Numbered from the stretch's first letter, positions 26,409 through 34,573 are shown. The stretch: 37,321 bases of DNA from Candidatus Olsenella pullistercoris (GCA_019116525.1 DXBM01000028.1:1-37321); one strand, 5' to 3'. Notes: generated by a model not told the origin, from the sequence alone. Program-made: numbers and translations.

Positions 26409-28742
26409 ATGGAATCGCTGTACACAAAGTACCGCCCGCAGACGTTTGAGCAGGTGGTTGGCCAGGGTCACGTGGTCGAGACCCTCAAGCGCGCCGTGCT
26501 TGAGGGGCGTACGAGCCACGCCTACCTCTTCTGCGGCCCGCGCGGGACGGGCAAGACGACCATGGCGCGCATCCTCGCGAAGGCGCTGCTGTGCGAGAAG
26601 GGCCCCGGGGCGCTTCCCGACGGCACGTGCGAGCAGTGCTCCCTCATCGCCGCGAGCGAGCACCCCGACGTCATCGAGCTCGACGCGGCCTCGCGCACCG
26701 GCGTCGACAACGTGCGCGAGGAGATCATCTCCCGCGTGAGCTACGCCCCGGTGCGCGGCAGGGCCAAGGTCTACATCATCGACGAGGTCCACATGCTCAC
26801 GCCGGCGGCGTTCAACGCGCTGCTCAAGACCCTCGAGGAGCCCCCCGAGCACGTGGTCTTCATCATGTGCACCACCGACCCGCAGAAGATCCTCGCGACG
26901 ATACTCTCGCGCGTGCAGCGCTTTGACTTCCACGCCATCGGCAACGACGAGATGCAGGCGCACCTCGCCTACGTCTGTGGCCAGGAGGGGTTTACCTACG
27001 AGCAGGCCGCGCTCGAGCTCATCGTGCGCCACGCGCGCGGCGGCATGCGCGACGCCCTCACCGCCCTCGAGCAGCTCTCCGTGTTCGGCGCGGGCGACAT
27101 AAGCCTCGCGGCGGCGCAGGAGATGCTCGGGGAGGTCTCGCATGCCGTGCTCGGGGAGGTTGCCCTGGCGATTGCCCGTCGCGACACCGCCGAGCTCTTC
27201 TCTCAGGTTGCTCGGCTCGTGGACGAGGGGCGGGACCCGCTGCAGTTCACGCGCGAGCTGGCCGCCCACCTGCGCGACACCTACGTGGTCAGCGTAGCCC
27301 CGGGCGCCAGCGGCTCGGTCGCGCAGGGCGCCGACGAGCTCGAGGCCCTGCGCGCAGAGGCAGGGGCGTTTGGGTCGGCGGATCGCCTCGCGCGCGCCCT
27401 TGCCGTTCTCGGCGACGCCTCGAGCGAGATGCGCACCGCCGCCAACCAGCGCCTCGTTTTGGAGATCGCGCTCACGCGCCTCGCGCGCCCGGAGACGGAC
27501 CTCACCCTCGAGGCCCTCGCCGAGCGCGTGGCCGACCTCGAGCGCCAGGTCGCCATCCTCGCAGAGCCCGGGACCCGCGCGGCGGCACCGGCGCCCGCTT
27601 CTGCGCCAGCGCCCGTGCCCGCTCCGACGCCCGTGCCAGCCCCCGTCGTCGAGAAGCCCGTCGAGCCCGTGGCAGCCCCGACTCCCCTGCCGGTTGACCA
27701 CGGGGATGCCGCGACGCCTGCTCGGCGGGGTGATGCCGGTGCCGGGGCGGCCGCCAGCGCGAGCCACGAGGTGAGCGAGCCGCATGGCGGCGAGCGCCAA
27801 GCGGCTGGGGGCAACCCCGGCTCCGGCGGCCTCTCGAACGGAAACCTCCAGCGCACCTGGAAGCAGGTTGTAGACCAGCTCGTCTCCGAGAACGCGGCCA
27901 AGGGGTCGCTTCTCCTGTCGTCCACGGCCGTCTCCGACGACGGCGAGAAGCTCATGGTCTCGCTGCCAAAGGGATCGCACTTTGCCGCGAGGATGCTCGA
28001 GCGCCAGGACGTGCGCGAGATCGTTGACGCGGTCGTGGCGCGATGCATTGGGCACAGGCAGGTCGTCTACGTGGAGTCGAGCCTTGCGAGCCAGGCGATT
28101 TCTCGCGCCGACCGATCGGCGGCGCGTCCGGCGCCCGCCCCGGAGCCCTTCCGTGCGCCAGAGCCTGCTCCGGCCCCGGCGCCCGCTGTGACGCCCGCGC
28201 CAGAGCCGGCCCCAGCGCCCGCTGCGGCCCCCGCTCCCGAGCCGGCCCCGTCGCCGGCTCCCGCCCCGGAGCCCGCTCCCGCCTATCCCACCCCGTGGGA
28301 CGAGCCCGCGCCCGACCCTGACCCCGTTCCCTACACGGACGCCGACGCGGCCCCCTACGAGGACGATCCCTTCCCCGCGGCCCCCGACGTCCCGACAGCG
28401 CCTCCGGCCCCCGCGCCCGAGCCCGTGCCCGAGCCCCCCGCCAGCGACGCCTCCCCCGCGCCTCGCGCGGTGAGCGGCGAGCAAGGCGAGGAGCGCCGGG
28501 CAGACGAGGGCGACGGAGGAGCCGCCGGCGGCGCCGACCCCGCCGACCCCGCCCTCACCCCCGAGTTCGCCGAGCTCGCCTCCCGCCTCGCCGCCGCGTT
28601 CGGGCCGCCGCTCTCCGTGAGCGTCGAGGCGGCGGTCATCACCTCGGACGAGGATGCCGCCGTCGAGCTCGCGCGCGAGGGGGCCGCCCCGGCCGACGAG
28701 GGGTACACCGACGAGCCCGTCGAGGACGGGGACGACGACTAG
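26409..28742 (+). CDS. dnaX: DNA polymerase III subunit gamma/tau
   Basis: The 777-residue clamp-loader ATPase has Walker A GPRGTGKTT at 43-51, DEVH at 125-128, and the sensor region ARGGMRDALTALEQ. Domain III ends near 385, then come proline-alanine-rich linkers (about 390-480 and 570-690) with a folded segment near 480-570. An acidic C-terminal tail closes it. One of the four usual zinc ligands is Asp71 instead of Cys (others C62, C74, C77). GGAGG precedes the ATG. It heads dnaX-ybaB-recR, a common arrangement. Confidence 0.96.
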   Translation: MESLYTKYRPQTFEQVVGQGHVVETLKRAVLEGRTSHAYLFCGPRGTGKTTMARILAKALLCEKGPGALPDGTCEQCSLIAASEHPDVIELDAASRTGVDNVREEIISRVSYAPVRGRAKVYIIDEVHMLTPAAFNALLKTLEEPPEHVVFIMCTTDPQKILATILSRVQRFDFHAIGNDEMQAHLAYVCGQEGFTYEQAALELIVRHARGGMRDALTALEQLSVFGAGDISLAAAQEMLGEVSHAVLGEVALAIARRDTAELFSQVARLVDEGRDPLQFTRELAAHLRDTYVVSVAPGASGSVAQGADELEALRAEAGAFGSADRLARALAVLGDASSEMRTAANQRLVLEIALTRLARPETDLTLEALAERVADLERQVAILAEPGTRAAAPAPASAPAPVPAPTPVPAPVVEKPVEPVAAPTPLPVDHGDAATPARRGDAGAGAAASASHEVSEPHGGERQAAGGNPGSGGLSNGNLQRTWKQVVDQLVSENAAKGSLLLSSTAVSDDGEKLMVSLPKGSHFAARMLERQDVREIVDAVVARCIGHRQVVYVESSLASQAISRADRSAARPAPAPEPFRAPEPAPAPAPAVTPAPEPAPAPAAAPAPEPAPSPAPAPEPAPAYPTPWDEPAPDPDPVPYTDADAAPYEDDPFPAAPDVPTAPPAPAPEPVPEPPASDASPAPRAVSGEQGEERRADEGDGGAAGGADPADPALTPEFAELASRLAAAFGPPLSVSVEAAVITSDEDAAVELAREGAAPADEGYTDEPVEDGDDD

Positions 28743-28800
28743 CGACCCGGCGCCCCGCGCCAGCACCGTTCTTATCGCCATGCGACGAAAGGAAGCAAGG

Positions 28801-29136
28801 ATGTCCAAGGGATTCAACATGGGCGGCATGAACCGCAACCAGATGATGGCCCAGGCCCGCAAGATGCAGGAGCAGCTGCTCGCCGCGCAGCAGAAGGCAG
28901 CCGAGACCGAGGTCTCTGCCAGCGCCGGCGGCGGGGCGGTCAAGGTGACCGCCACGGGCGCGCTGCGCCTGACCTCGCTCACGATCGACCCGCAGGCCCT
29001 TGACCCCGAGGACGTCGAGATGCTCCAGGACATGATCCTGGCGGCTGTGAACGACGTGCTCGAGTCGGCCGAGCAGATGACCAGCCAGCAGCTCGGTGCC
29101 GTGACCGGCGGGCTTAACATCCCGGGCCTGTTCTAG
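28801..29136 (+). CDS. YbaB/EbfC nucleoid-associated protein
   Basis: The 111-residue protein has the family pattern of an N-terminal helix rich in Met and Gln ([12 protein letters not shown]), a beta section ([21 protein letters not shown]) and a C-terminal helix ([15 protein letters not shown]). YbaB dimers bind DNA and often lie between dnaX and recR, as here. AAAGGA precedes the ATG. It is 58 bases after dnaX and 11 before recR. Confidence 0.94.
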   Translation: MSKGFNMGGMNRNQMMAQARKMQEQLLAAQQKAAETEVSASAGGGAVKVTATGALRLTSLTIDPQALDPEDVEMLQDMILAAVNDVLESAEQMTSQQLGAVTGGLNIPGLF

Positions 29137-29147
29137 GCGGCTCCTCG

Positions 29148-29756
29148 ATGCAGCCAGTCGTGAACGACGGCCGCGCGCTCCAGCGCCTTCTCGACGAGCT
29201 GGGCAGGCTTCCGGGCATTGGTCCCAAGTCCGCGCAGCGCATCGCGTACCACCTGCTCGAGGCGGACGCGGAGGAGGCGCGCCGGCTCGCCGCGGCCATA
29301 CTCGAGGTCAAGCAGCAGGTGCACTTCTGCCCCGTGTGCTTCAGCTATGCCACGCGCGATACCTGCGACGTCTGCGCGGACGGCTCGCGCGAGCGCTCGC
29401 AGATCTGCGTTGTCTCCGAGCCGCGCGACGTTACGGCAATTGAGCGCACGGGCAGCTACCATGGCCTCTATCACGTTCTGGGCGGCGTGATATCCCCGAT
29501 GGACAAGATCGGCCCCGACCAGCTCCACGTGCGCGAGCTGCTCGCGCGCCTGGCGGACGGGGAGGTGGGCGAGGTCATTCTCGCCACCAACCCCGACGTG
29601 GAGGGGGAGACCACCGCAACGTACCTCGCTCGCGTCATCCGGCCGCTTGGGGTGCGCGTGTCGCGCCTGGCGAGCGGGCTGCCGGTGGGCGGGGACTTGG
29701 AGTACGCTGACGAGGTGACCCTGGGACGCGCGATCGAGGCGCGCCGAGAGGTCTAG
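29148..29756 (+). CDS. recR: Recombination protein RecR
   Basis: The 202-residue protein has an N-terminal helix-hairpin-helix ([14 protein letters not shown]), a four-Cys zinc finger (C61, C64, C73, C76) and a Toprim domain ([17 protein letters not shown]). The C-terminal segment [32 protein letters not shown] is typical. It acts with RecO and RecF in recombinational repair. The start is 11 bases after ybaB, and the gene is clearly in the same operon. Confidence 0.96.
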   Translation: MQPVVNDGRALQRLLDELGRLPGIGPKSAQRIAYHLLEADAEEARRLAAAILEVKQQVHFCPVCFSYATRDTCDVCADGSRERSQICVVSEPRDVTAIERTGSYHGLYHVLGGVISPMDKIGPDQLHVRELLARLADGEVGEVILATNPDVEGETTATYLARVIRPLGVRVSRLASGLPVGGDLEYADEVTLGRAIEARREV

Positions 29757-29776
29757 CCGAGAAGGGCGGAGGGACG

Positions 29777-30607
29777 ATGACCACCAACGACCAGGGCAGG
29801 CGCCGACACGCGTCGCATGCGGCTCCCGCGCACGGGGCGCAGAAGGCCCCGAGCGCTCGCCGCGCTTCCGCGCCGCGTCGCCTTGCGAGCGAGTCGACGA
29901 GCATAGAGACCATACGGACCGGCCAGGGGGCGCGCGTCACCACGCGCAAGAACGCCGCCGAGGCGGCGGGCCGCGCCCGCAAGAGCGCCGAGCAGCGCTA
30001 CCTCTCGCGGCACCCCGAGGCCCGCGCGAGCCAGGTCGGCCCGAAGCGCTCCGCGGGCAGGACGGTCCTGCTCGTGATAGCGGCTATTCTCGTCCTTGCC
30101 CTGGTGTTCGCGCTGGGGACGTGCGTGAACGCGATGCTCTTCCCGCCGCAGGAGGAGCAGGGCACGACTGACCAGACGCTGCACCTCACCGAGTCCGAGC
30201 TTGCCATGCTCGAGGAGCAGGAGGCGCACGACAAGGGCCAGGAGGTCGTTGCCCCCGACGGCAGCGTGAGCCGTGCCGGCGTGACGTACTCGCTGCAGCA
30301 GCAGGAGGACGGCAGCTGGGCCATGATCGCCACCGAGAACGGCAGCTCGAGCACGCTCTTTGTGCTCGAGGGGACGCCCGTGACCCTGGCGAGAAGCGCT
30401 GATCTGCTCCTTGTCGTTGAGAACCGCGACGGCGGGTGGGACGTGGTCTGCTACATGATTGACGGCCACTCCGATGCGACGTATCTCGTGGGCTCGGACG
30501 GCCAGCAGTGGGGCGGAGAGGGCGATGCTGCGTCCGCCGAGCTCAGCGGCTCGTCGATTCGCGTGACCGACGCCTCGGGGGCCACCTCGGAGACGCCCTT
30601 CGAGTAG
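29777..30607 (+). CDS. Single-pass membrane protein with extracellular domain, function unknown
   Basis: The 276-residue protein has a long basic, disordered N-terminal part (1-90), one membrane segment at about 96-117, and an outer domain with beta-rich text (GVTYSLQQQEDGSWAMIATENGSS). The basic part would lie in the cytoplasm. No catalytic motif is seen and I do not recognise the family. It follows recR by 20 bases and may be at the end of that transcript. GGAGGG precedes the ATG. Confidence 0.75.
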   Translation: MTTNDQGRRRHASHAAPAHGAQKAPSARRASAPRRLASESTSIETIRTGQGARVTTRKNAAEAAGRARKSAEQRYLSRHPEARASQVGPKRSAGRTVLLVIAAILVLALVFALGTCVNAMLFPPQEEQGTTDQTLHLTESELAMLEEQEAHDKGQEVVAPDGSVSRAGVTYSLQQQEDGSWAMIATENGSSSTLFVLEGTPVTLARSADLLLVVENRDGGWDVVCYMIDGHSDATYLVGSDGQQWGGEGDAASAELSGSSIRVTDASGATSETPFE

Positions 30608-30666
30608 CGTTCGGCCCCGTGAGGCCCGTCCTTCACGCGACCTCCAAAGTTTTTCTAGGTTAGGGG

Positions 30667-30695
30667 TTGCCAGAAGCGCGGGGGTATGCCAGAAT
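30667..30695 (+). promoter_or_regulatory. Promoter of tRNA-Asp
   Basis: TTGCCA (30667-30672) and CAGAAT (30690-30695) are 17 bp apart and end 20 bases before the tRNA. The match is five of six and four of six to the consensus boxes. Confidence 0.5.
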
Positions 30696-30715
30696 AACCT
30701 CCGCGCAAGGCGAAC

Positions 30716-30792
30716 GGGGTGTTAGCTCAGCTGGTTAGAGCGCCGGCCTGTCACGTCGGAGGTCGAGGGTTCGAGTCCCTTACATCCCGCCA
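30716..30792 (+). tRNA. tRNA-Asp (GTC)
   Basis: The 77-nt gene folds as a standard cloverleaf. The acceptor GGGGTGT pairs with ACATCCC, the D-arm is GCTCAGCTGGTTAGAGC, and the anticodon loop CTGTCAC holds GTC. The T-loop is TTCGAGT and CCA is encoded at 30790-30792. Confidence 0.96.
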
Positions 30793-30804
30793 TTGCACGT
30801 TTCA

Positions 30805-30828
30805 GGGGCCCGAGAGGGCCCCTTTTTT
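30805..30828 (+). terminator. Intrinsic terminator of tRNA-Asp
   Basis: GGGGCCC (30805-30811), loop GAGA, GGGCCCC (30816-30822) and then TTTTTT. This is a strong classic terminator. Confidence 0.9.
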
Positions 30829-30857
30829 GTTGCCGTTGCCTCGTCCCGTTGCGGCCG

Positions 30858-31005
30858 CTCGTAAATTGCCGCACGTCCCAGCCTCCTGCGCGCCGCCGTT
30901 CCAAAAACGCGCCATGTCCCAGTTTTGGGGGAGGTTTCGGCTGGGACATGCCGAGATTTTGGAGCAAATCGCCCTTCTCGGCTGGGACATACGCCGATAT
31001 GCGAG
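30858..31005. repeat. Four-unit inverted element, core TGTCCCAG (148 bp)
   Basis: Plus-strand units start at 30858 and 30899, 41 bp apart (CTCGTAAATTG...CGTCCCAG and TTCCAAAAACG...TGTCCCAG). Minus-strand units start at 31005 and 30964, also 41 bp apart (CTCGCATATCG...TGTCCCAG and CTCCAAAATCT...TGTCCCAG). The centre is shorter than in the other elements, so the inner units overlap. It sits between two strong terminators. Confidence 0.85.
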
Positions 31006-31010
31006 CGACA

Positions 31011-31041
31011 AGGGCGGCTCCTGCCGGGGCCGCCCTTTTTT
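31011..31041 (+). terminator. Intrinsic terminator downstream of the TGTCCCAG element
   Basis: AGGGCGGC (31011-31018) pairs with GCCGCCCT and is followed by TTTTTT. A strong stem with a T-run and no gene ending before it implies that something is transcribed through 30830-31010. Confidence 0.8.
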
Positions 31042-31141
31042 ATGCGCCGCCCTGCGCCCCGCCGCTCACCGGCTGCCTCCCGCAATTGCGCACCGCGCGG
31101 TATCATATGCAAGTCAGTTCAGGTGCGAGGACAGGACGCCC

Positions 31142-31840
31142 ATGCAGCCCACCGAGAGCGAGCGGTCGAGCAAGACGGCGGTGGCGGTCTTTGACTTTGA
31201 CGGGACCGTCGTCGACGGCCAGTCCGGCGCGCTGTTCACGCGCTACCTCTTCACGAGCGGTCGCATGTCCCCGCTTCGCCTCGCTCGCCTTGCGTGGTGG
31301 GGCATCCGCTACAAGCTGCACCTGCCCTATCGCCAGGGCGAGGCGCGCGAGCTCGTCTTTGGCGCGCTGCGCGGTCGCACCTCGGAGGAGGTCGACGCCA
31401 TCATGACCTCCTTCCACGACGAGGTCCTCGCCCCGCTCTACCGGCCTCAGGCCGTCGCGGAGGTGCAGCGCTGCCACGAGCGTGGGCTCGTCGTCCTGCT
31501 CGTCTCTGCGACCTTCGAGCCCATCGCGGCGGTGGCCGCGCGCGACCTCGGCGCGGACGGCTTCATGGCAACGCGCATGGAGCGCGACGGCAGCGGGGGC
31601 TACACCGGAAAGGTCGACGGCCCCGTGATCGCAGGCGCCGAGAAGTACCGCGCCGTCGAGCGCTGGTGCGACGCGAACCTCGGGCCGGGCCGCTGGGAGC
31701 TCTCGCGCGCCTATGCCGACCACCATACCGACGCGGACCTTCTCGCGCGCGCGGGCGTCGCCTGCGCGGTCTGCCCCGGCACGACGCTCGAGGTGAGCGC
31801 AAGGCGCCGCGGCTGGCAGATTCTGGACTGGGACGCGTAG
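31142..31840 (+). CDS. HAD-IB family phosphatase (SerB/CicA-like)
   Basis: The 232-residue protein has FDFDGTVVD (D18 nucleophile, D20), motif II VSAT, the motif III Lys in GAEKYRAV and motif IV ADHHTDADLL. The helical cap between residues 30 and 110 matches the HAD-IB hydrolases. Relatives act on phosphoserine or lipid/sugar phosphates; the substrate is open. The ATG at 31142 is chosen because similarity starts there, although the frame is open back into the tRNA. The next gene is 22 bases downstream, so they may share a transcript. Confidence 0.88.
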   Translation: MQPTESERSSKTAVAVFDFDGTVVDGQSGALFTRYLFTSGRMSPLRLARLAWWGIRYKLHLPYRQGEARELVFGALRGRTSEEVDAIMTSFHDEVLAPLYRPQAVAEVQRCHERGLVVLLVSATFEPIAAVAARDLGADGFMATRMERDGSGGYTGKVDGPVIAGAEKYRAVERWCDANLGPGRWELSRAYADHHTDADLLARAGVACAVCPGTTLEVSARRRGWQILDWDA

Positions 31841-31862
31841 GAGCGCGCCCGCTGGAGGCACC

Positions 31863-32369
31863 ATGGACCTTTCGAGAAAGACCGACTACGCCCTCAAGAT
31901 GCTCTCCGCGCTCGTGGAGAACCCCGACGGGGTGCTCTCGGTGCGCACCGTGGCACGCAACGCCGACGTACCCTACTCGTTTGCCCGCTCGATCCAGCAC
32001 GACCTCGCCGTGGCGGGCATCGTGGAGAACACGCGCGGGGCGAACGGCGGCATGCGCCTCTCGGCGGATCCGCGCGAGGTCACCCTGCTGCAGGTTGTGG
32101 AGGCGGTCCAGGGTCCCGTGGCGCTGTCACCGTGCCTGGGCGCGGGCCGCGACGGCGCGACCTGCCCCAATCGCTCCGAGTGCCGCTACACCGCCGTGTG
32201 GTGCAACGCCACCAACGCCCTGCGCGCCATGCTCGGGAGCGTGACCCTCCACCAGCTCGTGGTCGAGCGCCTGTCGCCGGTCATGGAGGGATCCTTCAGG
32301 CTCGTGCCCGAGCCGCAGGCTCGCGCCCGCTGCGACTCGGCGGGCGGGGAGGGTGGCGCAACGGCATGA
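31863..32369 (+). CDS. Rrf2-family regulator with four cysteines
   Basis: The 168-residue protein has an N-terminal winged helix (MDLSRKTDYALKMLSAL, then VPYSFARSIQHDLAVAGIV and GANGGMRLS), the Rrf2 layout. Four cysteines, C91, C101, C107 and C114, could hold an Fe-S cluster, as in IscR, NsrR and RsrR. It should sense iron-sulfur or redox/nitrosative state. Rubrerythrin downstream fits a redox theme. GGAGGCACC precedes the ATG. Its stop overlaps the next start (ATGA). Confidence 0.88.
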   Translation: MDLSRKTDYALKMLSALVENPDGVLSVRTVARNADVPYSFARSIQHDLAVAGIVENTRGANGGMRLSADPREVTLLQVVEAVQGPVALSPCLGAGRDGATCPNRSECRYTAVWCNATNALRAMLGSVTLHQLVVERLSPVMEGSFRLVPEPQARARCDSAGGEGGATA

Positions 32370-33259
32370 CGACCTCTCCCGAGCCGTCTCAGCGCGCCAT
32401 TTCTGACCAGCGGATTGTTGCCTTCCGGGCAACAGTTCTCGAGCGCGGCGGCGAGCTCTACCGCGACCTCCCCTGGCGCCGCACGCGCGACCCCTACGAG
32501 ATCTGGATCTCGGAGGTCATGCTCCAGCAGACGCAGACGACCCGCGTGGACGGCAGGTGGCAGCGCTGGCTCGAGCGCTTCCCCACGATTGGGGCGCTTG
32601 CCGCCTCGAGCCCGGCGGACGTGCTCGAGGAGTGGCAGGGCCTCGGCTACAACCGCCGCGCCCTCGCGCTCCTCCGAGCCGCGCGCGAGGTCGCCGAGGC
32701 GGGCGGGGCCATGCCCGAGGGCGAGCGCGAGCTCACGGCCCTGCCGGGAATCGGGCCCGCCACGGCTGCCGGAATCCGCGCCTTTGCCTTTGACCTGCAC
32801 TCCGTTTACCTTGAGACCAACGTGCGCACGGTCTTTCTCCACGAGCTCTTCCCGGGTGAGGAGGGGGTGTCCGACCGCACGATCGCGCCCCTGGTCGGCC
32901 TGACCTGTCCCGCGGACGCGAGCGATCCGGACGACGACCCGCGCACCTGGTACTACGCCCTGCTCGACTACGGCGCCTACCTCAAGCGGACCGTCCCCAA
33001 CCCCTCTCGCCGCTCGAGCTCGCACGTGCGCCAGTCCCGCTTCGAGGGGTCGCACCGGCAGAAGCGTGCCGCGCTGCTCCGCGTCCTTCTCGCCCACGGG
33101 AGTTCTGGCGCGGACATCGCGACCGTTTGCGAGGAGCTCGGAAAGAAAGAGGCGGGGGCGGGTAGAAGCCCACTAGGCGAGAAGGACGTGCGCTCCCTGC
33201 TCGATGAGCTCTCTGCCGAGGGCTTCTGCCGACAGGAGCGAGGCGTCTGGGTCGTCTAA
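32366..33259 (+). CDS. MutY-like HhH-GPD DNA glycosylase without Fe-S motif
   Basis: The 297-residue protein has LPWR at 35-38, SEVMLQQTQ with E50 at the position of the MutY catalytic Glu, and the helix-hairpin-helix LPGIGPATAAGI at 126-137. The usual catalytic Asp in LDGNV is Glu150 here (YLETNVRTV). The C-terminal four-Cys cluster motif of MutY is absent; the region reads LDYGAYLKRTVPNPSRRSS. A short winged-helix-like tail ends the protein, so an NUDIX-like MutY domain is also missing. It removes damaged or mispaired bases by inference. The ATG overlaps the stop of the Rrf2 gene by one-base-shifted ATGA, so the two are coupled. Confidence 0.85.
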   Translation: MTTSPEPSQRAISDQRIVAFRATVLERGGELYRDLPWRRTRDPYEIWISEVMLQQTQTTRVDGRWQRWLERFPTIGALAASSPADVLEEWQGLGYNRRALALLRAAREVAEAGGAMPEGERELTALPGIGPATAAGIRAFAFDLHSVYLETNVRTVFLHELFPGEEGVSDRTIAPLVGLTCPADASDPDDDPRTWYYALLDYGAYLKRTVPNPSRRSSSHVRQSRFEGSHRQKRAALLRVLLAHGSSGADIATVCEELGKKEAGAGRSPLGEKDVRSLLDELSAEGFCRQERGVWVV

Positions 33260-33260
33260 A

Positions 33261-33269
33261 TGATATAAT
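33261..33269 (+). promoter_or_regulatory. Extended -10 promoter of rubrerythrin
   Basis: TGATATAAT is a perfect extended -10 (TGn then TATAAT), 85 bases before the ATG. No -35 box is clear, which is usual for extended -10 promoters. Confidence 0.6.
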
Positions 33270-33354
33270 GTCTCAATAAGGTCGGGCGGAGGGCTCGGCC
33301 GGGGCTCGGGTGCGCCCGCGCCAGAATCGCCCCGCGGGGCGGAGAGGAGCAACG

Positions 33355-33900
33355 ATGGCCGTCGACTTTGAGAACTCCCAGACCAAGAAGAACCTCGAGG
33401 CAGCCTTTGCCGGCGAGTCCCAGGCCACCAACAAGTACGCCTACTACGCGAGCAAGGCCAAGAAGGAGGGCTACGAGCAGATCGCCGCGATCTTCACCGA
33501 GACCTCCGGCAACGAGAAGGAGCACGCCAAGCTCTGGTTCAAGTACCTCCACGGCGGCGAGGTGCCCGACACCCTGACCAACATCCGTGACGCCGCGGCC
33601 GGCGAGAACTACGAGTGGACCGACATGTACAAGGGCTTCGCCGAGACGGCCGACGCCGAGGGCTTCACCGAGATCGCGGCCCGTTTCCGCATGGTCGGCG
33701 AGGTCGAGAAGCACCACGAGGAGCGCTACAACAAGCTCGCCGAGCGCGTCGAGAAGGGCGAGGTGTTCGCGCGTCCGGGCGTGAAGGTGTGGAAGTGCCG
33801 CAACTGCGGCCACCTGCACGTGGGCGCCGAGGCTCCCGCGGTCTGCCCGGTCTGCAACCACCCGCAGGCCTACTTCGAGGAGCAGGCGATCAACTACTAG
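33355..33900 (+). CDS. Rubrerythrin
   Basis: The 181-residue protein reduces hydrogen peroxide in anaerobes. The di-iron ferritin-like domain (about 10-135) has E21, the EKEH segment (E54, H57) and the second-half [10 protein letters not shown]. The C-terminal rubredoxin-like domain has WKCRNCGH and CPVCNHP (C148, C151, C164, C167). Length and order are typical. GGAGAGGAGC precedes the ATG. It follows the Rrf2 regulator and glycosylase genes and may be under redox control. Confidence 0.95.
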   Translation: MAVDFENSQTKKNLEAAFAGESQATNKYAYYASKAKKEGYEQIAAIFTETSGNEKEHAKLWFKYLHGGEVPDTLTNIRDAAAGENYEWTDMYKGFAETADAEGFTEIAARFRMVGEVEKHHEERYNKLAERVEKGEVFARPGVKVWKCRNCGHLHVGAEAPAVCPVCNHPQAYFEEQAINY

Positions 33901-33912
33901 TCGCCTGACCAA

Positions 33913-33996
33913 GTACGCGCTGGGAGAGGCCCCGGCTTCCATGCGAGAGCGCGCTGCGCGGAACTCTCGCCCGGGAAGCCGGGGCCTCCCGCGTAC
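33913..33996. terminator. Long nested hairpin after rubrerythrin
   Basis: Three nested arms pair: GTACGCG (33913-33919) with CGCGTAC (33990-33996); a perfect 15-bp arm (33926-33940 with 33974-33988); and GCGAGAG (33943-33949) with CTCTCGC (33964-33970). The structure starts 13 bases after the stop. It lacks a T-run, so a terminator role is inferred, and a repeat or mobile origin is possible. Confidence 0.6.
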
Positions 33997-34010
33997 CGAA
34001 TGCTCCCGCC

Positions 34011-34130
34011 GCCGTCCTTCTCGCCGTGTCCACCCGCCGCCCTTCTCGCCGGGTCCACCCGCCGCCCTTCTCGCCGGGTCCACCCCCCCCGCCCTTCTCG
34101 CCGGGCCCATCTCCTGCCCTTCTCGCTCCG
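34011..34130 (+). repeat. 25-bp tandem array on the word CCTTCTCGCC
   Basis: Three full 25-bp units (34011-34035, 34036-34060, 34061-34085) are almost identical, each with CCCTTCTCGCC and GGGTCCACCC. Two shorter, diverged copies follow to about 34126. The array leads straight into the four-unit element at 34132. The gap 33901-34661 contains the hairpin, this array, the element and about 300 bases with no recognisable gene. Confidence 0.85.
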
Positions 34131-34131
34131 G

Positions 34132-34354
34132 CTTAGAAAAACGAGGGAAGTGCAGAATAACGATTGCCGCGCGCTTAGAAAAGTCGAGTAAATGCGGGCG
34201 AGAAGGACGTGCTCGTGACAGGGCGAGCTTCCTAGCTGCTCAAATGCAACAGCACCTATGACCGTAGGCCTTGGAGGGGCGAGAAACCCTGCAATTCGTC
34301 GCTCTATCTAAGCGCACGGAAGGCGAAATCGCGCACTTACGCGCGTTCCTTAAG
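34132..34354. repeat. Four-unit inverted element, core GGGAAGTGC, copy 2 (223 bp)
   Basis: Plus-strand units start at 34132 and 34174 (CTTAGAAAA... GGGAAGTGC and CTTAGAAAA... GTAAATGC), 42 bp apart. Minus-strand units start at 34354 and 34312 (CTTAAGGAA... GTAAGTGC and CTTAGATAG... CGAATTGC), also 42 bp apart. All four spacings and the total length equal those of the copy at 12580. Short open frames across it are not convincing genes. Confidence 0.88.
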
Positions 34355-34542
34355 CGAGCAGGGGTGCTGACGGGTGGGGCTGGCGGGCGCGACCATGGAC
34401 TGAGCAGTAAAGGGCGCCTGCGTGCCGCTGCGCATGGGGGTATGGTGCCGCGACCCCGTCGCGACCGGCGAGCGGCCTCTGCTGCGGGTGCGAGCGGCAC
34501 GCACACAGAGAGCGCTTCCGCTCGGGCGAGGGTCCTTGGAGG

Positions 34543-34573
34543 GGCGCCCGCCTCTAGGTTCTTCTCGGCGCGT
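34543..34573 (+). repeat. Direct repeat flanking the nuclease-like gene, left copy
   Basis: These 31 bases, with TTCTTCTCGGCGCG near the end, match 35757-35787 at about 25 of 31 positions. The left copy is about 90 bases before the gene at 34662. Confidence 0.55.

Noticed and set aside
30719-31141. N-terminal extension of the HAD phosphatase back to the tRNA
   Set aside because: The frame crosses the tRNA, two terminators and a repeat element, and lacks similarity before residue MQPTESER at 31142.
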